Below are positions 50,213-59,833 of a stretch of 64,000 bases of DNA, one piece after another (position 1 is the stretch's first letter; every line of letters begins with the position of its first letter). Origin of the DNA: LC029 sp036676475 (GTDB lineage Bacteria; Bacillota; Bacilli; Aneurinibacillales; RAOX-1). The position numbers and the translations under genes are program-made. The stretch covers positions 1 through 64,000 of the forward strand of contig JAKFCU010000117.1 of assembly GCA_036676475.1 (NCBI GenBank), in the 5' to 3' direction. Below the pieces are notes generated by a model. It ran no database searches and had not been told where the DNA came from. It worked only from the letters and a program-made list of their open reading frames with translations.

Positions 50213-51067
50213 GTGTCTGCGATTATTATTGATGGAAAACAAGTTGCTCAAGACATTCGCCTTGAGATAAAACAGGAAGTAGATGAGCTAAAGCAAAAGG
50301 GATTGCAACCTGGTTTAGCGGTAGTTTTAGTGGGAGAGGATCCTGCCTCTCAATCTTATGTGAAAGGGAAAGAAAAGGGCTGTCAAGAGGTTGGAATCTA
50401 TTCCAAAGTGATACGCAAGCCGGATACGATTACTCAACAGGAACTGCTTGAGCTTGTTGAAGAGCTTAATCAAGATACCCGGATTCATGGTATCCTCGTA
50501 CAGCTTCCATTGCCGAAACATATCTCCGAAGACCTTGTGATTCAAGCGATTGATCCTCGGAAGGATGTAGATGGATTCCATCCGGTCAGCGTGGGGAATA
50601 TGGTCATTGATTCTCCGTGCTTTCTTCCTTGTACCCCTCATGGTATCATTGAAATCATCAAGCGAAGCGGCGTAAACATCGCCGGTAAGCATGCGGTTGT
50701 CATCGGACGCAGCAATATCGTAGGTAAGCCCGTTTCCATGCTATTATTAAGAGAGCATGCGACCGTATCGATATGTCATTCACGGACAGAAAACTTAGCA
50801 GAAATGACACGTCAAGCGGATATTCTAGTAGTCGCCATCGGAAAAGCTCATATCATTGGGGCTGATCATGTCAAACCAGGAGCTGTCGTGATTGATGTAG
50901 GAGTTAACCGCATCGAAACCGGAAAGCTAGTTGGGGATGTACGTTTTGATGAAGTCAAAGAAGTCGCTTCTTACATCACTCCAGTACCGGGTGGCGTAGG
51001 TCCGATGACCATTACCATGCTTTTGAAAAATACAGTGGATGCATGTAAGATCTCTGCCGAATTATAA
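50213..51067 (+). CDS. folD: Bifunctional methylene-THF dehydrogenase/cyclohydrolase
   Basis: A 284-residue FolD of standard length, converting 5,10-methylene-THF to 10-formyl-THF. VGEDPASQSYVKGKEK has the catalytic Lys, HGILVQLPLPKHI and GRSNIVGKPVSMLLL (NADP site) are diagnostic, as is TPVPGGVGPMT. Start is GTG after AGGGGGA. It heads the folD-xseA-xseB-ispA-dxs series found in many Bacillales. Confidence 0.97.
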   Translation: MSAIIIDGKQVAQDIRLEIKQEVDELKQKGLQPGLAVVLVGEDPASQSYVKGKEKGCQEVGIYSKVIRKPDTITQQELLELVEELNQDTRIHGILVQLPLPKHISEDLVIQAIDPRKDVDGFHPVSVGNMVIDSPCFLPCTPHGIIEIIKRSGVNIAGKHAVVIGRSNIVGKPVSMLLLREHATVSICHSRTENLAEMTRQADILVVAIGKAHIIGADHVKPGAVVIDVGVNRIETGKLVGDVRFDEVKEVASYITPVPGGVGPMTITMLLKNTVDACKISAEL

Positions 51068-51119
51068 GGCAGAGGATAATACTCGTCCAAGTACTTGAAC
51101 CGATCAGGAGGATTCACGG

Positions 51120-52475
51120 TTGGAGCGAAAAATTTTTTCCATTGGTGAAATCAATCGTTACGTAAAAGATCTAATCGAAGGCGATTTTCAGCTTCAAGAC
51201 ATCTGGATTCGAGGCGAAATTTCCAATTTCACTCACCATAGCCGAGGACACATGTATTTTACCGTGAAGGATCAGGATGGTGTCTTGAAAACGGTGATGT
51301 TTGCTGGTTCTAATCGCTACTTGAAATTTGTTCCCAAAAACGGGACCAAAGTCTTAATCAGAGGAAATATCGTTGTCTATGAACAGGGAGGCCAATATCA
51401 GCTCGTTGCTAGAGAGATGCAGCCCGATGGCTTAGGAAGTTTATATTTAGCTTTTGAACAGTTAAAGCAAAGGCTGCAGGAAGAAGGCCTTTTTGCTCCG
51501 GAAAGAAAGAAACAGCTGCCAACTTATCCGAAAGTAGTAGGGGTGATTACCAGCCCCACCGGAGCGGCTATCCGGGATATCATTACTACCATCCGAAGAA
51601 GGTTTCCGGTAGTCCGAATTGTTCTGGTTCCTGTACTCGTTCAGGGCGATCAAGCACCTGACTCGATCAGCCGGGCGATCCAGTTAATGAATAAGAGTGA
51701 TTTTGTGGATATCGTAATCGTTGGACGAGGCGGAGGCTCGATTGAAGAGCTGTGGGCATTTAATAGTGAACAGGTAGCTCGAAGCATATTTGCTTCCAAT
51801 ATTCCCGTTATCTCAGCTGTGGGACATGAAACGGATTTTACAATTGCCGATTTTGTAGCCGATATCCGAGCTGCCACACCCACGGCGGCTGCAGAATTAG
51901 CCGTACCTCATATTATTGAATTAAGACAGAAGCAAAACTTTCTTGAAGACCGGATGCGAAACCTCTTAATCGGGCAGTTGAAGCAAAACAAGGATAAATG
52001 GAATAGAGCACAAAAATCATTAGGTCTGCGTCACCCCAGAAAGCAAATTGATTCTGCCAACCAAACGTTAGATCGTACCGTAGATCGCCTTTTTTTAAGT
52101 ATGCATCGCTTAACTCGGGATCGAAGAGTACAAATTAGTGGAATGCAACAGCGTCTGCAATTTCAAAGTCCAAGCAAGCAACTGCTTTTTTTTCAGGAGC
52201 GTCTTGACCGTGTGAAATCTGATCTGGTGAAGCAGACGGAAAAGACCGTACAGGAAAGACGCAACCAACTGCTGTTTTCTATGACCAAACTTGATGGACT
52301 CAGTCCCTTGAAAATCATGAGTCGCGGATACTCCTTAGTTTATAAGGAAGACCGATTGATAAAATCCATTGGACATCTTGACCCTGGTGATGGGGTGAAG
52401 GTAAAATTAATGGATGGGACTATAGATTGCTCGGTTTGGGCGATAGAAGAGAGGAAAAATCATGGAAAAGAATGA
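51120..52475 (+). CDS. xseA: Exodeoxyribonuclease VII large subunit
   Basis: A 451-residue XseA, the catalytic subunit with an N-terminal OB fold (DIWIRGEISNFTHHSRGHMYFTVKD) and conserved VVGVITSPTGAAIRDI, GRGGGSIEELWAFN and VGHETDFTIADFVADIRAATPTAAAE blocks, then long coiled coils. Start is TTG after AGGAGGAT. It overlaps xseB by 14 bp. Confidence 0.97.
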   Translation: MERKIFSIGEINRYVKDLIEGDFQLQDIWIRGEISNFTHHSRGHMYFTVKDQDGVLKTVMFAGSNRYLKFVPKNGTKVLIRGNIVVYEQGGQYQLVAREMQPDGLGSLYLAFEQLKQRLQEEGLFAPERKKQLPTYPKVVGVITSPTGAAIRDIITTIRRRFPVVRIVLVPVLVQGDQAPDSISRAIQLMNKSDFVDIVIVGRGGGSIEELWAFNSEQVARSIFASNIPVISAVGHETDFTIADFVADIRAATPTAAAELAVPHIIELRQKQNFLEDRMRNLLIGQLKQNKDKWNRAQKSLGLRHPRKQIDSANQTLDRTVDRLFLSMHRLTRDRRVQISGMQQRLQFQSPSKQLLFFQERLDRVKSDLVKQTEKTVQERRNQLLFSMTKLDGLSPLKIMSRGYSLVYKEDRLIKSIGHLDPGDGVKVKLMDGTIDCSVWAIEERKNHGKE

Positions 52476-52710
52476 ATTGCTTGCCTTAACTTTTGAGGAT
52501 GCCTTGCAGCGTTTAGAAGAGATAGTTGACACCCTGGAAGCAGGGGAGATTCCTTTAGAGAAGGCGATTGATTTATTTCAGGACGGAATGCTGCTGTCCC
52601 AGGTGTGCAGCCAAAAGTTGGACAAAGTAGAACAGAAGATCGAAACGCTTTTGGAGGAGAACGGCGGTTTAGTGGTCAAGCCTCTTGAGTTAGAGGAGGA
52701 TCGCAAGTGA
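52462..52710 (+). CDS. xseB: Exodeoxyribonuclease VII small subunit
   Basis: An 82-residue XseB: TFEDALQRLEEIVDTLEAGEIPLEKAIDLFQDGM is typical of the helical small subunit. It overlaps xseA (14 bp) and ispA (4 bp). Confidence 0.95.
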   Translation: MEKNELLALTFEDALQRLEEIVDTLEAGEIPLEKAIDLFQDGMLLSQVCSQKLDKVEQKIETLLEENGGLVVKPLELEEDRK

Positions 52711-53603
52711 ACGGAGCCTTTCAACTTGAAGCTTATTTAAAGGAAAAACAGAGCTATGTAGAGCAGGCGATGCCTGCTTTTTTGCCTGGTTCAGGCGTGC
52801 CGCCGCTGCTGCGGGAGTCTATGGAATACTCTTTGTATGCAGGAGGAAAGAGGCTCCGTCCCATATTAATATTAGCTACATTAGAATCTTTTGGACAAGA
52901 CCCTAAACGGGGTCTGCCCGTTGCTTGTGCTATCGAAATGATTCATACTTATTCACTCATTCATGATGATTTGCCTGCTATGGATAATGATGATTTCCGT
53001 CGGGGAAAACCGACCAATCATAAACAGTTTGGGGAAGCTACGGCTATTCTTGCTGGTGATGGTCTTTTAACGGAAGCCTTTCGTGCTATTTGCTCACTAA
53101 GTAATGAAGGGATAGATGCCTCTACTATTCTTCGAATCATCTCTGAATGCTCTCGGTATGCGGGACCCCAAGGGATGGTTGGCGGACAAATGGCTGATCT
53201 GTTGGGGGAAGGAAAGCAATTGCAACTTTCTGAACTTCAATATATCCACCAGCATAAAACAGCTGATTTGCTTGTTTTTTGTATTCGTGCCGGGGCTTAC
53301 CTAAGTCAAGCGAGTGAAGAACAGCTTGCCTTATTGACTACCTTTGGTCGAAATATAGGACTTGCCTTTCAAATTCAGGATGATATTTTAGATATCTATG
53401 GAGAAGAGGAAAAAATCGGGAAACCTGTTGGCAGTGATCTGGCAAAGGGAAAATCCACTTACCCGGGTTTACTTGGACTAGAGCAAAGTCGCCTTGAATT
53501 AGATGAATTAGTGAGGGAAGCGAAGGAGGCTTTATATCAAGCGCAGATTAAACATCATATCCTGGAAGCCCTAGCTGATTATATTATTCAGCGGGAGAAT
53601 TAA
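52707..53603 (+). CDS. ispA: Farnesyl/geranyl diphosphate synthase
   Basis: A 298-residue trans-prenyltransferase, with the first aspartate motif HDDLPAMDNDD and second QIQDDILD, plus GGKRLRPIL near the start. It condenses IPP with DMAPP/GPP to give FPP for cell-wall lipid carrier, quinone and haem O synthesis. Start is GTG overlapping xseB. Confidence 0.95.
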   Translation: MNGAFQLEAYLKEKQSYVEQAMPAFLPGSGVPPLLRESMEYSLYAGGKRLRPILILATLESFGQDPKRGLPVACAIEMIHTYSLIHDDLPAMDNDDFRRGKPTNHKQFGEATAILAGDGLLTEAFRAICSLSNEGIDASTILRIISECSRYAGPQGMVGGQMADLLGEGKQLQLSELQYIHQHKTADLLVFCIRAGAYLSQASEEQLALLTTFGRNIGLAFQIQDDILDIYGEEEKIGKPVGSDLAKGKSTYPGLLGLEQSRLELDELVREAKEALYQAQIKHHILEALADYIIQREN

Positions 53604-53637
53604 ACCCTTTTCCCAAAACTAACTTTTTACATATATC

Positions 53638-53675
53638 CGGGCATTGTCTTATAGAAGGCAATGTCTTTTTTCTTT
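53638..53675 (+). terminator. Weak terminator after ispA
   Basis: GCATTG/CAATGT hairpin followed by CTTTTTTCTTT. Confidence 0.45.
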
Positions 53676-53837
53676 AGGAAGCTACTATGTTTTTATGAAA
53701 CTTTTAATGAAAAGGAATTTTCCTTAGGAAGATTCGGTTTAAATATGGTAACATATTAATATTGCATGTCATGCGATAAATAGTCTGAGAATTTATGGAA
53801 ATCATAGATAGAAATGATATGAAAGTGAGGAGTTACC

Positions 53838-55724
53838 TTGCTGTTACGAGAAATCAACTCCCCTGAACAACTGAAAAAGCTGTCCGTTCAGCAAATGGAG
53901 CAACTTGCTCAAGAAACTCGGGAGTTCCTGATCAAGAAGCTGTCCAAAACAGGGGGGCATTTAGCATCCAATCTGGGTGTAGTGGAACTAACCATTGCAC
54001 TCCATTATGTGTTCAACAGCCCACAAGATAAATTTATTTGGGATGTGGGGCATCAATCCTATGTTCATAAAATCCTGACCGGGCGGATTGATGAATTCGA
54101 TACCTTACGTAAATATAAAGGACTCTCAGGCTTTCCAAAGCGGAATGAAAGTGCCCATGATGTGTGGGAAACCGGTCACAGCAGCACATCGCTGTCCGCA
54201 GCTATGGGAATGGCCATCGCACGTGATCTAAAGGGTGAGAAAAATAAGGTAGTTGCTGTCATTGGTGATGGGGCTTTAACGGGAGGAATGGCACTAGAAG
54301 CCTTAAACCACATCGGTCATGAGCAGAAAAATTTGATTACCATTTTAAATGATAATGAAATGTCTATCGCTCCCAATGTGGGTGCACTCCATCATTATTT
54401 AGGCAGGCTGCGTACCGATCACAACTACAAAAAAGCAAAAGAAGAGCTAGAGCATATCTTGCGGAAAATACCGGCTGTCGGCGGGAAGCTAGCGAAAACG
54501 GCTGAACGTATTAAGGACAGTCTCAAATATCTACTCGTTTCCGGTATTCTGTTTGAAGAACTTGGCTTTACCTATTTAGGGCCGATTGATGGACATAACT
54601 TATCAGGACTATTAGAATGCTTAAAGCAAGCTGGTCAAATCAAAGGTCCAGTGATGGTTCATGTGGTGACCAAAAAAGGAAAGGGCTATGCTCCTGCGGA
54701 AGCGGATTCCCATACTTGGCATGGTGTAAGTCCCTACAAGATCGAGTCGGGGGAAATGATGAAAAAAGCAGGTCCTCCAGCCTATAACAAAGTCTTTGGG
54801 GAAACCATGAAGAAGCTGGCTGGATTGGATAAACGCTTAGTGGCTATAACACCGGCTATGCCAGGGGGATCAGGATTGACTTCGTTTGCGGAGCAATATG
54901 CGGATCGTTTCTTTGACGTGGGGATTGCCGAACAGCATGCCGTCACCATGGCTGCCGGTCTGGCTACACAAGGCATCAAACCGGTATGCGCTATCTATTC
55001 AACCTTTCTTCAGCGTGGATATGATCAGGTTTTGCATGATGTGACCCGTCAAAATCTAAATGTTATTTTTGCTATCGATCGGGCAGGGTTTGTCGGGGAA
55101 GATGGCGAAACGCATCACGGCTTATATGACATTAGCTTTTTGCGGAGTCAGCCGAATATTACCATTATGATGCCAAAGAATGAAAATGACTTCCAGCATA
55201 TGCTCTATACAGCGATGAAATATGATCAAGGACCAGTAGCTGTACGTTACCCGCGCGGGAACGGAACGGGTATTCCGATGGACTCTGAATTTAGAGAAAT
55301 TCCAATCGGTAAATCTGAAATTATAGAGGAAGGATCCCAAGTGGCTATTTTGGCTTTAGGTAATATGGTCGAACTAGCGGAACAGGCAGCTGAGTTATTG
55401 CGTGCTGAAGGGATGCAGCCGATGATTGTGGATGCGCGATTTGTCAAGCCTCTCGATCATGACTTATTGATCAGGCTAGCGAAGGAACGATTCCACGTGA
55501 TCACCGTGGAAGAAGCCACGGCCGCAGGAGGATTTGGTTCTGCAGTGCTTGAGTTCTATGCGTCTGAGGGATATCACGATATGGTTATCGAGGTGATTGG
55601 TGTGCCTGACGTCTTAGTTGAGCATGGCAGTGTCACGGAGCAGCGAACTGAAGTGGGGCTAACTCCGGAACGCATTGCACAAACGACCATGAAATTATGG
55701 CCTCGGAAAAGGCAGAGAGCCTAA
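53838..55724 (+). CDS. dxs: 1-Deoxy-D-xylulose-5-phosphate synthase
   Basis: A 628-residue thiamin-diphosphate enzyme catalysing the first step of the MEP isoprenoid pathway from pyruvate and glyceraldehyde-3-phosphate. KTGGHLASNLGVVELTIAL, WDVGHQSYVHKILTGR, GDGALTGGMALEALN (ThDP/Mg) and FVGEDGETHHGLYDI are present. Start is TTG with GTGAGGAG upstream. Its stop overlaps the tlyA start. Confidence 0.97.
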   Translation: MLLREINSPEQLKKLSVQQMEQLAQETREFLIKKLSKTGGHLASNLGVVELTIALHYVFNSPQDKFIWDVGHQSYVHKILTGRIDEFDTLRKYKGLSGFPKRNESAHDVWETGHSSTSLSAAMGMAIARDLKGEKNKVVAVIGDGALTGGMALEALNHIGHEQKNLITILNDNEMSIAPNVGALHHYLGRLRTDHNYKKAKEELEHILRKIPAVGGKLAKTAERIKDSLKYLLVSGILFEELGFTYLGPIDGHNLSGLLECLKQAGQIKGPVMVHVVTKKGKGYAPAEADSHTWHGVSPYKIESGEMMKKAGPPAYNKVFGETMKKLAGLDKRLVAITPAMPGGSGLTSFAEQYADRFFDVGIAEQHAVTMAAGLATQGIKPVCAIYSTFLQRGYDQVLHDVTRQNLNVIFAIDRAGFVGEDGETHHGLYDISFLRSQPNITIMMPKNENDFQHMLYTAMKYDQGPVAVRYPRGNGTGIPMDSEFREIPIGKSEIIEEGSQVAILALGNMVELAEQAAELLRAEGMQPMIVDARFVKPLDHDLLIRLAKERFHVITVEEATAAGGFGSAVLEFYASEGYHDMVIEVIGVPDVLVEHGSVTEQRTEVGLTPERIAQTTMKLWPRKRQRA

Positions 55725-56533
55725 TGGGAAAACAGCGAATTGATGTGTTGTTAGTGGAAAAAGGCTACTTCCCAAGCAGAGAGAAGGCTCAGGCAGCCAT
55801 CATGGCGGGACTTGTCTTTATCAATGAAGAACGCTGCGATAAGGCCGGAACAAAAGTAGAGGATACGGCTCCCCTAAAAGTGAAGGGTGAACTTCATCCT
55901 TACGTAAGTCGCGGCGGTTTAAAACTTGAAAAAGCGATTCAGGTCTTCGATTTATCTCTTCTGGATGCTGTGGTTTTGGACATTGGCGCTTCGACCGGCG
56001 GTTTTACCGATTGCGCTTTACAAAATGGGGCTCGACAGATCTATGCGATCGATGTGGGCTATGGACAGCTGGACTGGAAATTACGGTCCGATGATCGTGT
56101 CATGGTGATGGAGCGAACTAATTTTCGTCATCTAAAGCCAGAGGATCTCAAAGGCGATAAACCTACGTTTGCAACCATTGATGTTTCGTTTATTTCTCTG
56201 CGGATTATTCTCCCTGTTTTGGCTCAGTTCCTTCACGAGGGTGGGCAAGTGATCGCGCTAGTGAAGCCCCAGTTTGAAGCGGGTCGTGAACAGGTTGGGA
56301 AAAACGGAATTGTCCGTGAACCCAAGATTCACGTGCAGGTCCTGCAAACAATGGTGGATTATGCTTCTGGGCTAAACTTTCTAGTCAAAGGCCTTAGCTA
56401 TTCGCCCATAACCGGTGGAGAGGGCAACATTGAATTCCTTATGCACTTAGAACGAGTGAATGGACCGACAGCCTCTCCGTTTGGATCCTGGGAAATTCAA
56501 AAAATAGTTGATCAAGCTCATCAAGAGCTATAA
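55724..56533 (+). CDS. tlyA: TlyA-family rRNA methyltransferase (YqxC)
   Basis: A 269-residue protein with N-terminal S4 RNA-binding domain (RIDVLLVEKGYFPSREKAQAAIMAGLV) and FtsJ-like methyltransferase (VLDIGASTGGFTDCAL; KPQFEAGREQVGKNGIVRE). TlyA makes 2'-O-methylcytidine in 16S/23S rRNA in mycobacteria. ATG 55724 overlaps the dxs stop (TAATG) and aligns with the family start; ATG 55697 is an alternative. Confidence 0.9.
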   Translation: MGKQRIDVLLVEKGYFPSREKAQAAIMAGLVFINEERCDKAGTKVEDTAPLKVKGELHPYVSRGGLKLEKAIQVFDLSLLDAVVLDIGASTGGFTDCALQNGARQIYAIDVGYGQLDWKLRSDDRVMVMERTNFRHLKPEDLKGDKPTFATIDVSFISLRIILPVLAQFLHEGGQVIALVKPQFEAGREQVGKNGIVREPKIHVQVLQTMVDYASGLNFLVKGLSYSPITGGEGNIEFLMHLERVNGPTASPFGSWEIQKIVDQAHQEL

Positions 56534-56537
56534 CCCC

Positions 56538-56580
56538 AAAAAGTCTTTCTGACCTTTGTCGGAAAGACTTTTTGTATTTT
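56538..56580 (+). terminator. Terminator after tlyA
   Basis: AAAAAGTCTTTC pairs perfectly (12 bp) with GAAAGACTTTTT, with a T-rich tail. Confidence 0.9.
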
Positions 56581-56639
56581 TATGCATTTTTTAATAAAAA
56601 GTTGTATAATGAGGATATCAGCTAAAGGGAGGGCCCCCA

Positions 56640-57503
56640 GTGAAAGCGGTTGGTTTAGTAGTGAATCAAGGAAAGCCTGGCGCACTCCAATTTGCTAAGG
56701 AATTCATTGATTTGTTGGAGCAGAAAAAGGTACGCGTGTGGATAGAGCCCTTTGTTGGGGAATATACAGGGAAAAAAGACCTTGCTTTGCCCCTTCAACA
56801 ATTTCATCAACAGGTAGATGTCATTTTTGTATTAGGTGGAGATGGAACCTTACTCGGAGTGGCGCGGGAGTTTTCCATCCATAATATCCCTTTATTGGGA
56901 ATTAATTTAGGAAAGCTTGGGTTTTTGTCCGAAGCTGAACCGGATCATGATCAATTACCAGTGGTTATTGAAAAAATAGTAAAAGGCGATTATTACTTGG
57001 AAAAAAGAATGATGGTTGAGGCTGAACTGATTCAGAATGGTAAAAGTGTGATGAAATACCATGCTTTAAATGATATTTGCATTGCCAAAGGGACATTTAG
57101 CCGAATCATCGAGTGTGAAATTTTTGTAGGAGATCAATATGTATCCACATTTAATGGTGATGGTGTCATTATTTCTACACCCACTGGATCTACGGCTTAT
57201 TCCCTTTCGGCGGGAGGACCTATCGTCATGCCGTCTTTAAATGCCATTTTGCTGACACCGATTGCTCCGCATTCCCTTTCTGCACGTCCCATGGTCTTAT
57301 CTGTCGATCAAGAAATACGAATTATCACACATGCTACCCATGAGGATATCGGTTTGACTATCGATGGTCAATTGGGGATTCGATTACAGATCGGGGATGA
57401 AATTTTGTTGAAAAAATCTCCGTATATGACCTCTTTAATTAAATGGAAAGAGAGTAGTTTTTTTAACGTTGTACGAAAAAAGCTTATGGGGGATCAGGAA
57501 TGA
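56640..57503 (+). CDS. nadK: NAD kinase
   Basis: A 287-residue NAD kinase phosphorylating NAD to NADP. The GGDGTLLGVAR motif, HALNDICIAKGTFSRI and NGDGVIISTPTGSTAYSLSAGGPI are diagnostic. Start is GTG after AGGGAGGG. It overlaps argR by 4 bp; in B. subtilis nadK genes lie elsewhere, while the tlyA-nadK-argR-recN order is common in other Firmicutes. Confidence 0.95.
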   Translation: MKAVGLVVNQGKPGALQFAKEFIDLLEQKKVRVWIEPFVGEYTGKKDLALPLQQFHQQVDVIFVLGGDGTLLGVAREFSIHNIPLLGINLGKLGFLSEAEPDHDQLPVVIEKIVKGDYYLEKRMMVEAELIQNGKSVMKYHALNDICIAKGTFSRIIECEIFVGDQYVSTFNGDGVIISTPTGSTAYSLSAGGPIVMPSLNAILLTPIAPHSLSARPMVLSVDQEIRIITHATHEDIGLTIDGQLGIRLQIGDEILLKKSPYMTSLIKWKESSFFNVVRKKLMGDQE

Positions 57504-57949
57504 ACAAAGGGCAACGACATATTAAAATACGAGAAATCATTGCCAACCGGGATATTGAAACCCAGGATGAATTAGTGGATATTCTCCGTGAATTGAACTA
57601 TAACGTTACACAAGCAACCGTTTCTAGAGATATTAAGGAATTACATCTGGTAAAAGTACCAACCAACGATGGGCGCTACAAGTATTCCTTGCCCGCAGAT
57701 CAACGATTTAACCCACAGCAAAAACTAAAGAGAACCCTAGTGGACAGCTTTGTCAGCATCGATCAGGCAGATAATCTGTTAGTGATGAAAACCATGCCGG
57801 GTAATGCCCATGCTGTAGGTGCCCTTATTGATAACTTGGATTGGCAGGACTTATTAGGGACCATATGTGGGGATGATACCATACTCATCATTTGCCGCAA
57901 TCATGATGCTGCCATTGAATCATCACAACGATTTTTAGAAATGCTGTAG
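57500..57949 (+). CDS. argR: Arginine repressor ArgR/AhrC
   Basis: A 149-residue ArgR: N-terminal winged helix (IKIREIIANRDIETQDELVDIL; TQATVSRDIKELHLVKVP) and C-terminal hexamerisation/arginine domain (NAHAVGALIDNLDW; GTICGDDTILIICR). It represses arginine synthesis genes and activates catabolism. ATG lies within the nadK stop (ATGA overlap). Confidence 0.95.
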   Translation: MNKGQRHIKIREIIANRDIETQDELVDILRELNYNVTQATVSRDIKELHLVKVPTNDGRYKYSLPADQRFNPQQKLKRTLVDSFVSIDQADNLLVMKTMPGNAHAVGALIDNLDWQDLLGTICGDDTILIICRNHDAAIESSQRFLEML

Positions 57950-57967
57950 CCACCCGGAGGGAATAGC

Positions 57968-59704
57968 ATGATAGTGGAATTAACTATAAAAAATTTAGCG
58001 GTTATTAAAGAGGTAACGATCGTTTTTCAAAAGGGACTTAATATCCTGACTGGGGAAACGGGGGCAGGAAAGTCTATCTTGATCGATGCCATCGGTTTTT
58101 TGTTAGGTGGACGGGGGTCTGCTGATTACGTAAGGTATGGAGAGAAAAAGGCGGAAATCGAAGCATTATTCGAAATTGCTCCGGATCACCCGGTTCTACA
58201 GCTTCTTTCTCAATTAGGGATTGAAGCTCCCGATGAGGAGATGCTGATCTTAAGAAGGGATATTACCGCACAAGGGAAGAGCATATGCCGGATTAATGGG
58301 CAGCTTGTCACTTTGGCGACTCTAAAGGAAGTTGGTCCGTGGTTAGTGAATATCCATGGACAGCATGAGCATCAATCTCTCATGCAGTCAGATCGCCATC
58401 TTATTTGGCTTGATGCTTTTGCAGGAGAAGAGTTAAAGCAGTTCAAAGAGGAATTTAATCAGGTCTATAAAGAGTTTCGGACAGCAAGGGCTGAGTATGT
58501 GAAATTTGCCAAGAATGAACAGCAAATGGTGCAAAGGCAAGATATGCTCTCCTTTCAACTTCAGGAGATCACGGAAGCTGATTTGCGGCCCTTGGAAGAT
58601 GTGGATTTACTTCGGGAAAAAAATCGCCTCATGAATAGCGAGAAGCTTTTTAAAGGGCTAGAAGATGCTTATCTTGCTTTAACAGGAGAACAGGCCTCAT
58701 TGGATTGGGTAGGATTATCTTTATCACACATTGAAACGATATCGAGTTTAGATGAAAGCTTGCAGCAAATATTAACCCAAATGGAGTCTGCTTTTTATCA
58801 ATTAGAGGAAGCTGCGCGAACGCTTAGGGCTTATCGCGATGAATTAGAATTCGATCCTTATCGATTGGAAGAGATGGATGACCGTCTGGCTGAGATTAAT
58901 CGATTGAAGCGAAAGTATGGAAAAAGTGTAGAAGAAATCTTAGAATATGCTGCAGAAATCGAGGATGAGTTAGATAGTATTGTGAATCGTGAAGAAAGAC
59001 TGGAAGCCCTCTCTAAACGGGTAAAAGAGCTAGCGCAGGATTTAGCCTTAGAGTCAGTAGAATTGTCAAAGCAAAGGCAGCAAACAGCGCTCGTTCTTGC
59101 CCAGCAAATTGAAGAGCAGTTAAAGGATCTTCATATGGAAAAGGCAAAATTCTCCGTGGAGGTTAGACAAAACGAAGACACACAGGGGCTTGACATTCAT
59201 GGCAGGCGTTTGAAAGTGACATCAACTGGAATTGATGAAGTGGAATTCATGATCTCTCCTAATCCGGGTGAGCCATTGCGTCCTGTGGCTAAAATTGCTT
59301 CAGGAGGTGAATTATCAAGGATTATGCTTGGGATGAAAACCATTTTAGCTGAGCTCGAACCAATTGATACCCTCATTTTTGATGAGGTGGATACGGGAGT
59401 AAGTGGAAGAGCAGCGCAAGCTATAGCAGAAAAGCTAGCCGCCATTTCCCGTCACAAGCAGGTACTATGTATTACCCATTTGCCGCAAATGGCGTGTATG
59501 GCTGATGCCCACTTATTCATCTCAAAACTTGCCACGGAGGATGAAACCCAGACAAGAGTTGATTTGTTGGAGGAAAAGGGCAGGATTGATGAGCTAGCAC
59601 GTTTGATGGGAGGCGTGGAAGTCACGGAAACCACTCGCAAGCATGCCCGGGAGATGCTGCGTATGGCTCGTCAGAGCAAGGATAAAATACATATTATCAA
59701 TTAA
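57968..59704 (+). CDS. recN: DNA repair protein RecN
   Basis: A 578-residue SMC-like protein with Walker A TGETGAGKSILIDAI, coiled-coil middle, signature IASGGELSRIMLGMKT and Walker B LIFDEVDTGVSGRAA. RecN acts early at double-strand breaks. CCCGGAGGG precedes the ATG. It follows argR, as in most Firmicutes. Confidence 0.96.
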   Translation: MIVELTIKNLAVIKEVTIVFQKGLNILTGETGAGKSILIDAIGFLLGGRGSADYVRYGEKKAEIEALFEIAPDHPVLQLLSQLGIEAPDEEMLILRRDITAQGKSICRINGQLVTLATLKEVGPWLVNIHGQHEHQSLMQSDRHLIWLDAFAGEELKQFKEEFNQVYKEFRTARAEYVKFAKNEQQMVQRQDMLSFQLQEITEADLRPLEDVDLLREKNRLMNSEKLFKGLEDAYLALTGEQASLDWVGLSLSHIETISSLDESLQQILTQMESAFYQLEEAARTLRAYRDELEFDPYRLEEMDDRLAEINRLKRKYGKSVEEILEYAAEIEDELDSIVNREERLEALSKRVKELAQDLALESVELSKQRQQTALVLAQQIEEQLKDLHMEKAKFSVEVRQNEDTQGLDIHGRRLKVTSTGIDEVEFMISPNPGEPLRPVAKIASGGELSRIMLGMKTILAELEPIDTLIFDEVDTGVSGRAAQAIAEKLAAISRHKQVLCITHLPQMACMADAHLFISKLATEDETQTRVDLLEEKGRIDELARLMGGVEVTETTRKHAREMLRMARQSKDKIHIIN

Positions 59705-59737
59705 GGGATCACGACTTCCAGTGATTCCTTTTATTTT
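59703..59737 (+). terminator. Terminator of recN
   Basis: AAGGGATCAC pairs with GTGATTCCTT (one G-U), followed by TTATTTTA. Confidence 0.75.
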
Positions 59738-59833
59738 AGCGTGATTTGTCAGTTATAAATGAACACCTGAAGGGCAAGATTATAAATACAGTAACGATGG
59801 AGGTGTAGGTAGGGAAAGTAGGAGTGTGATACG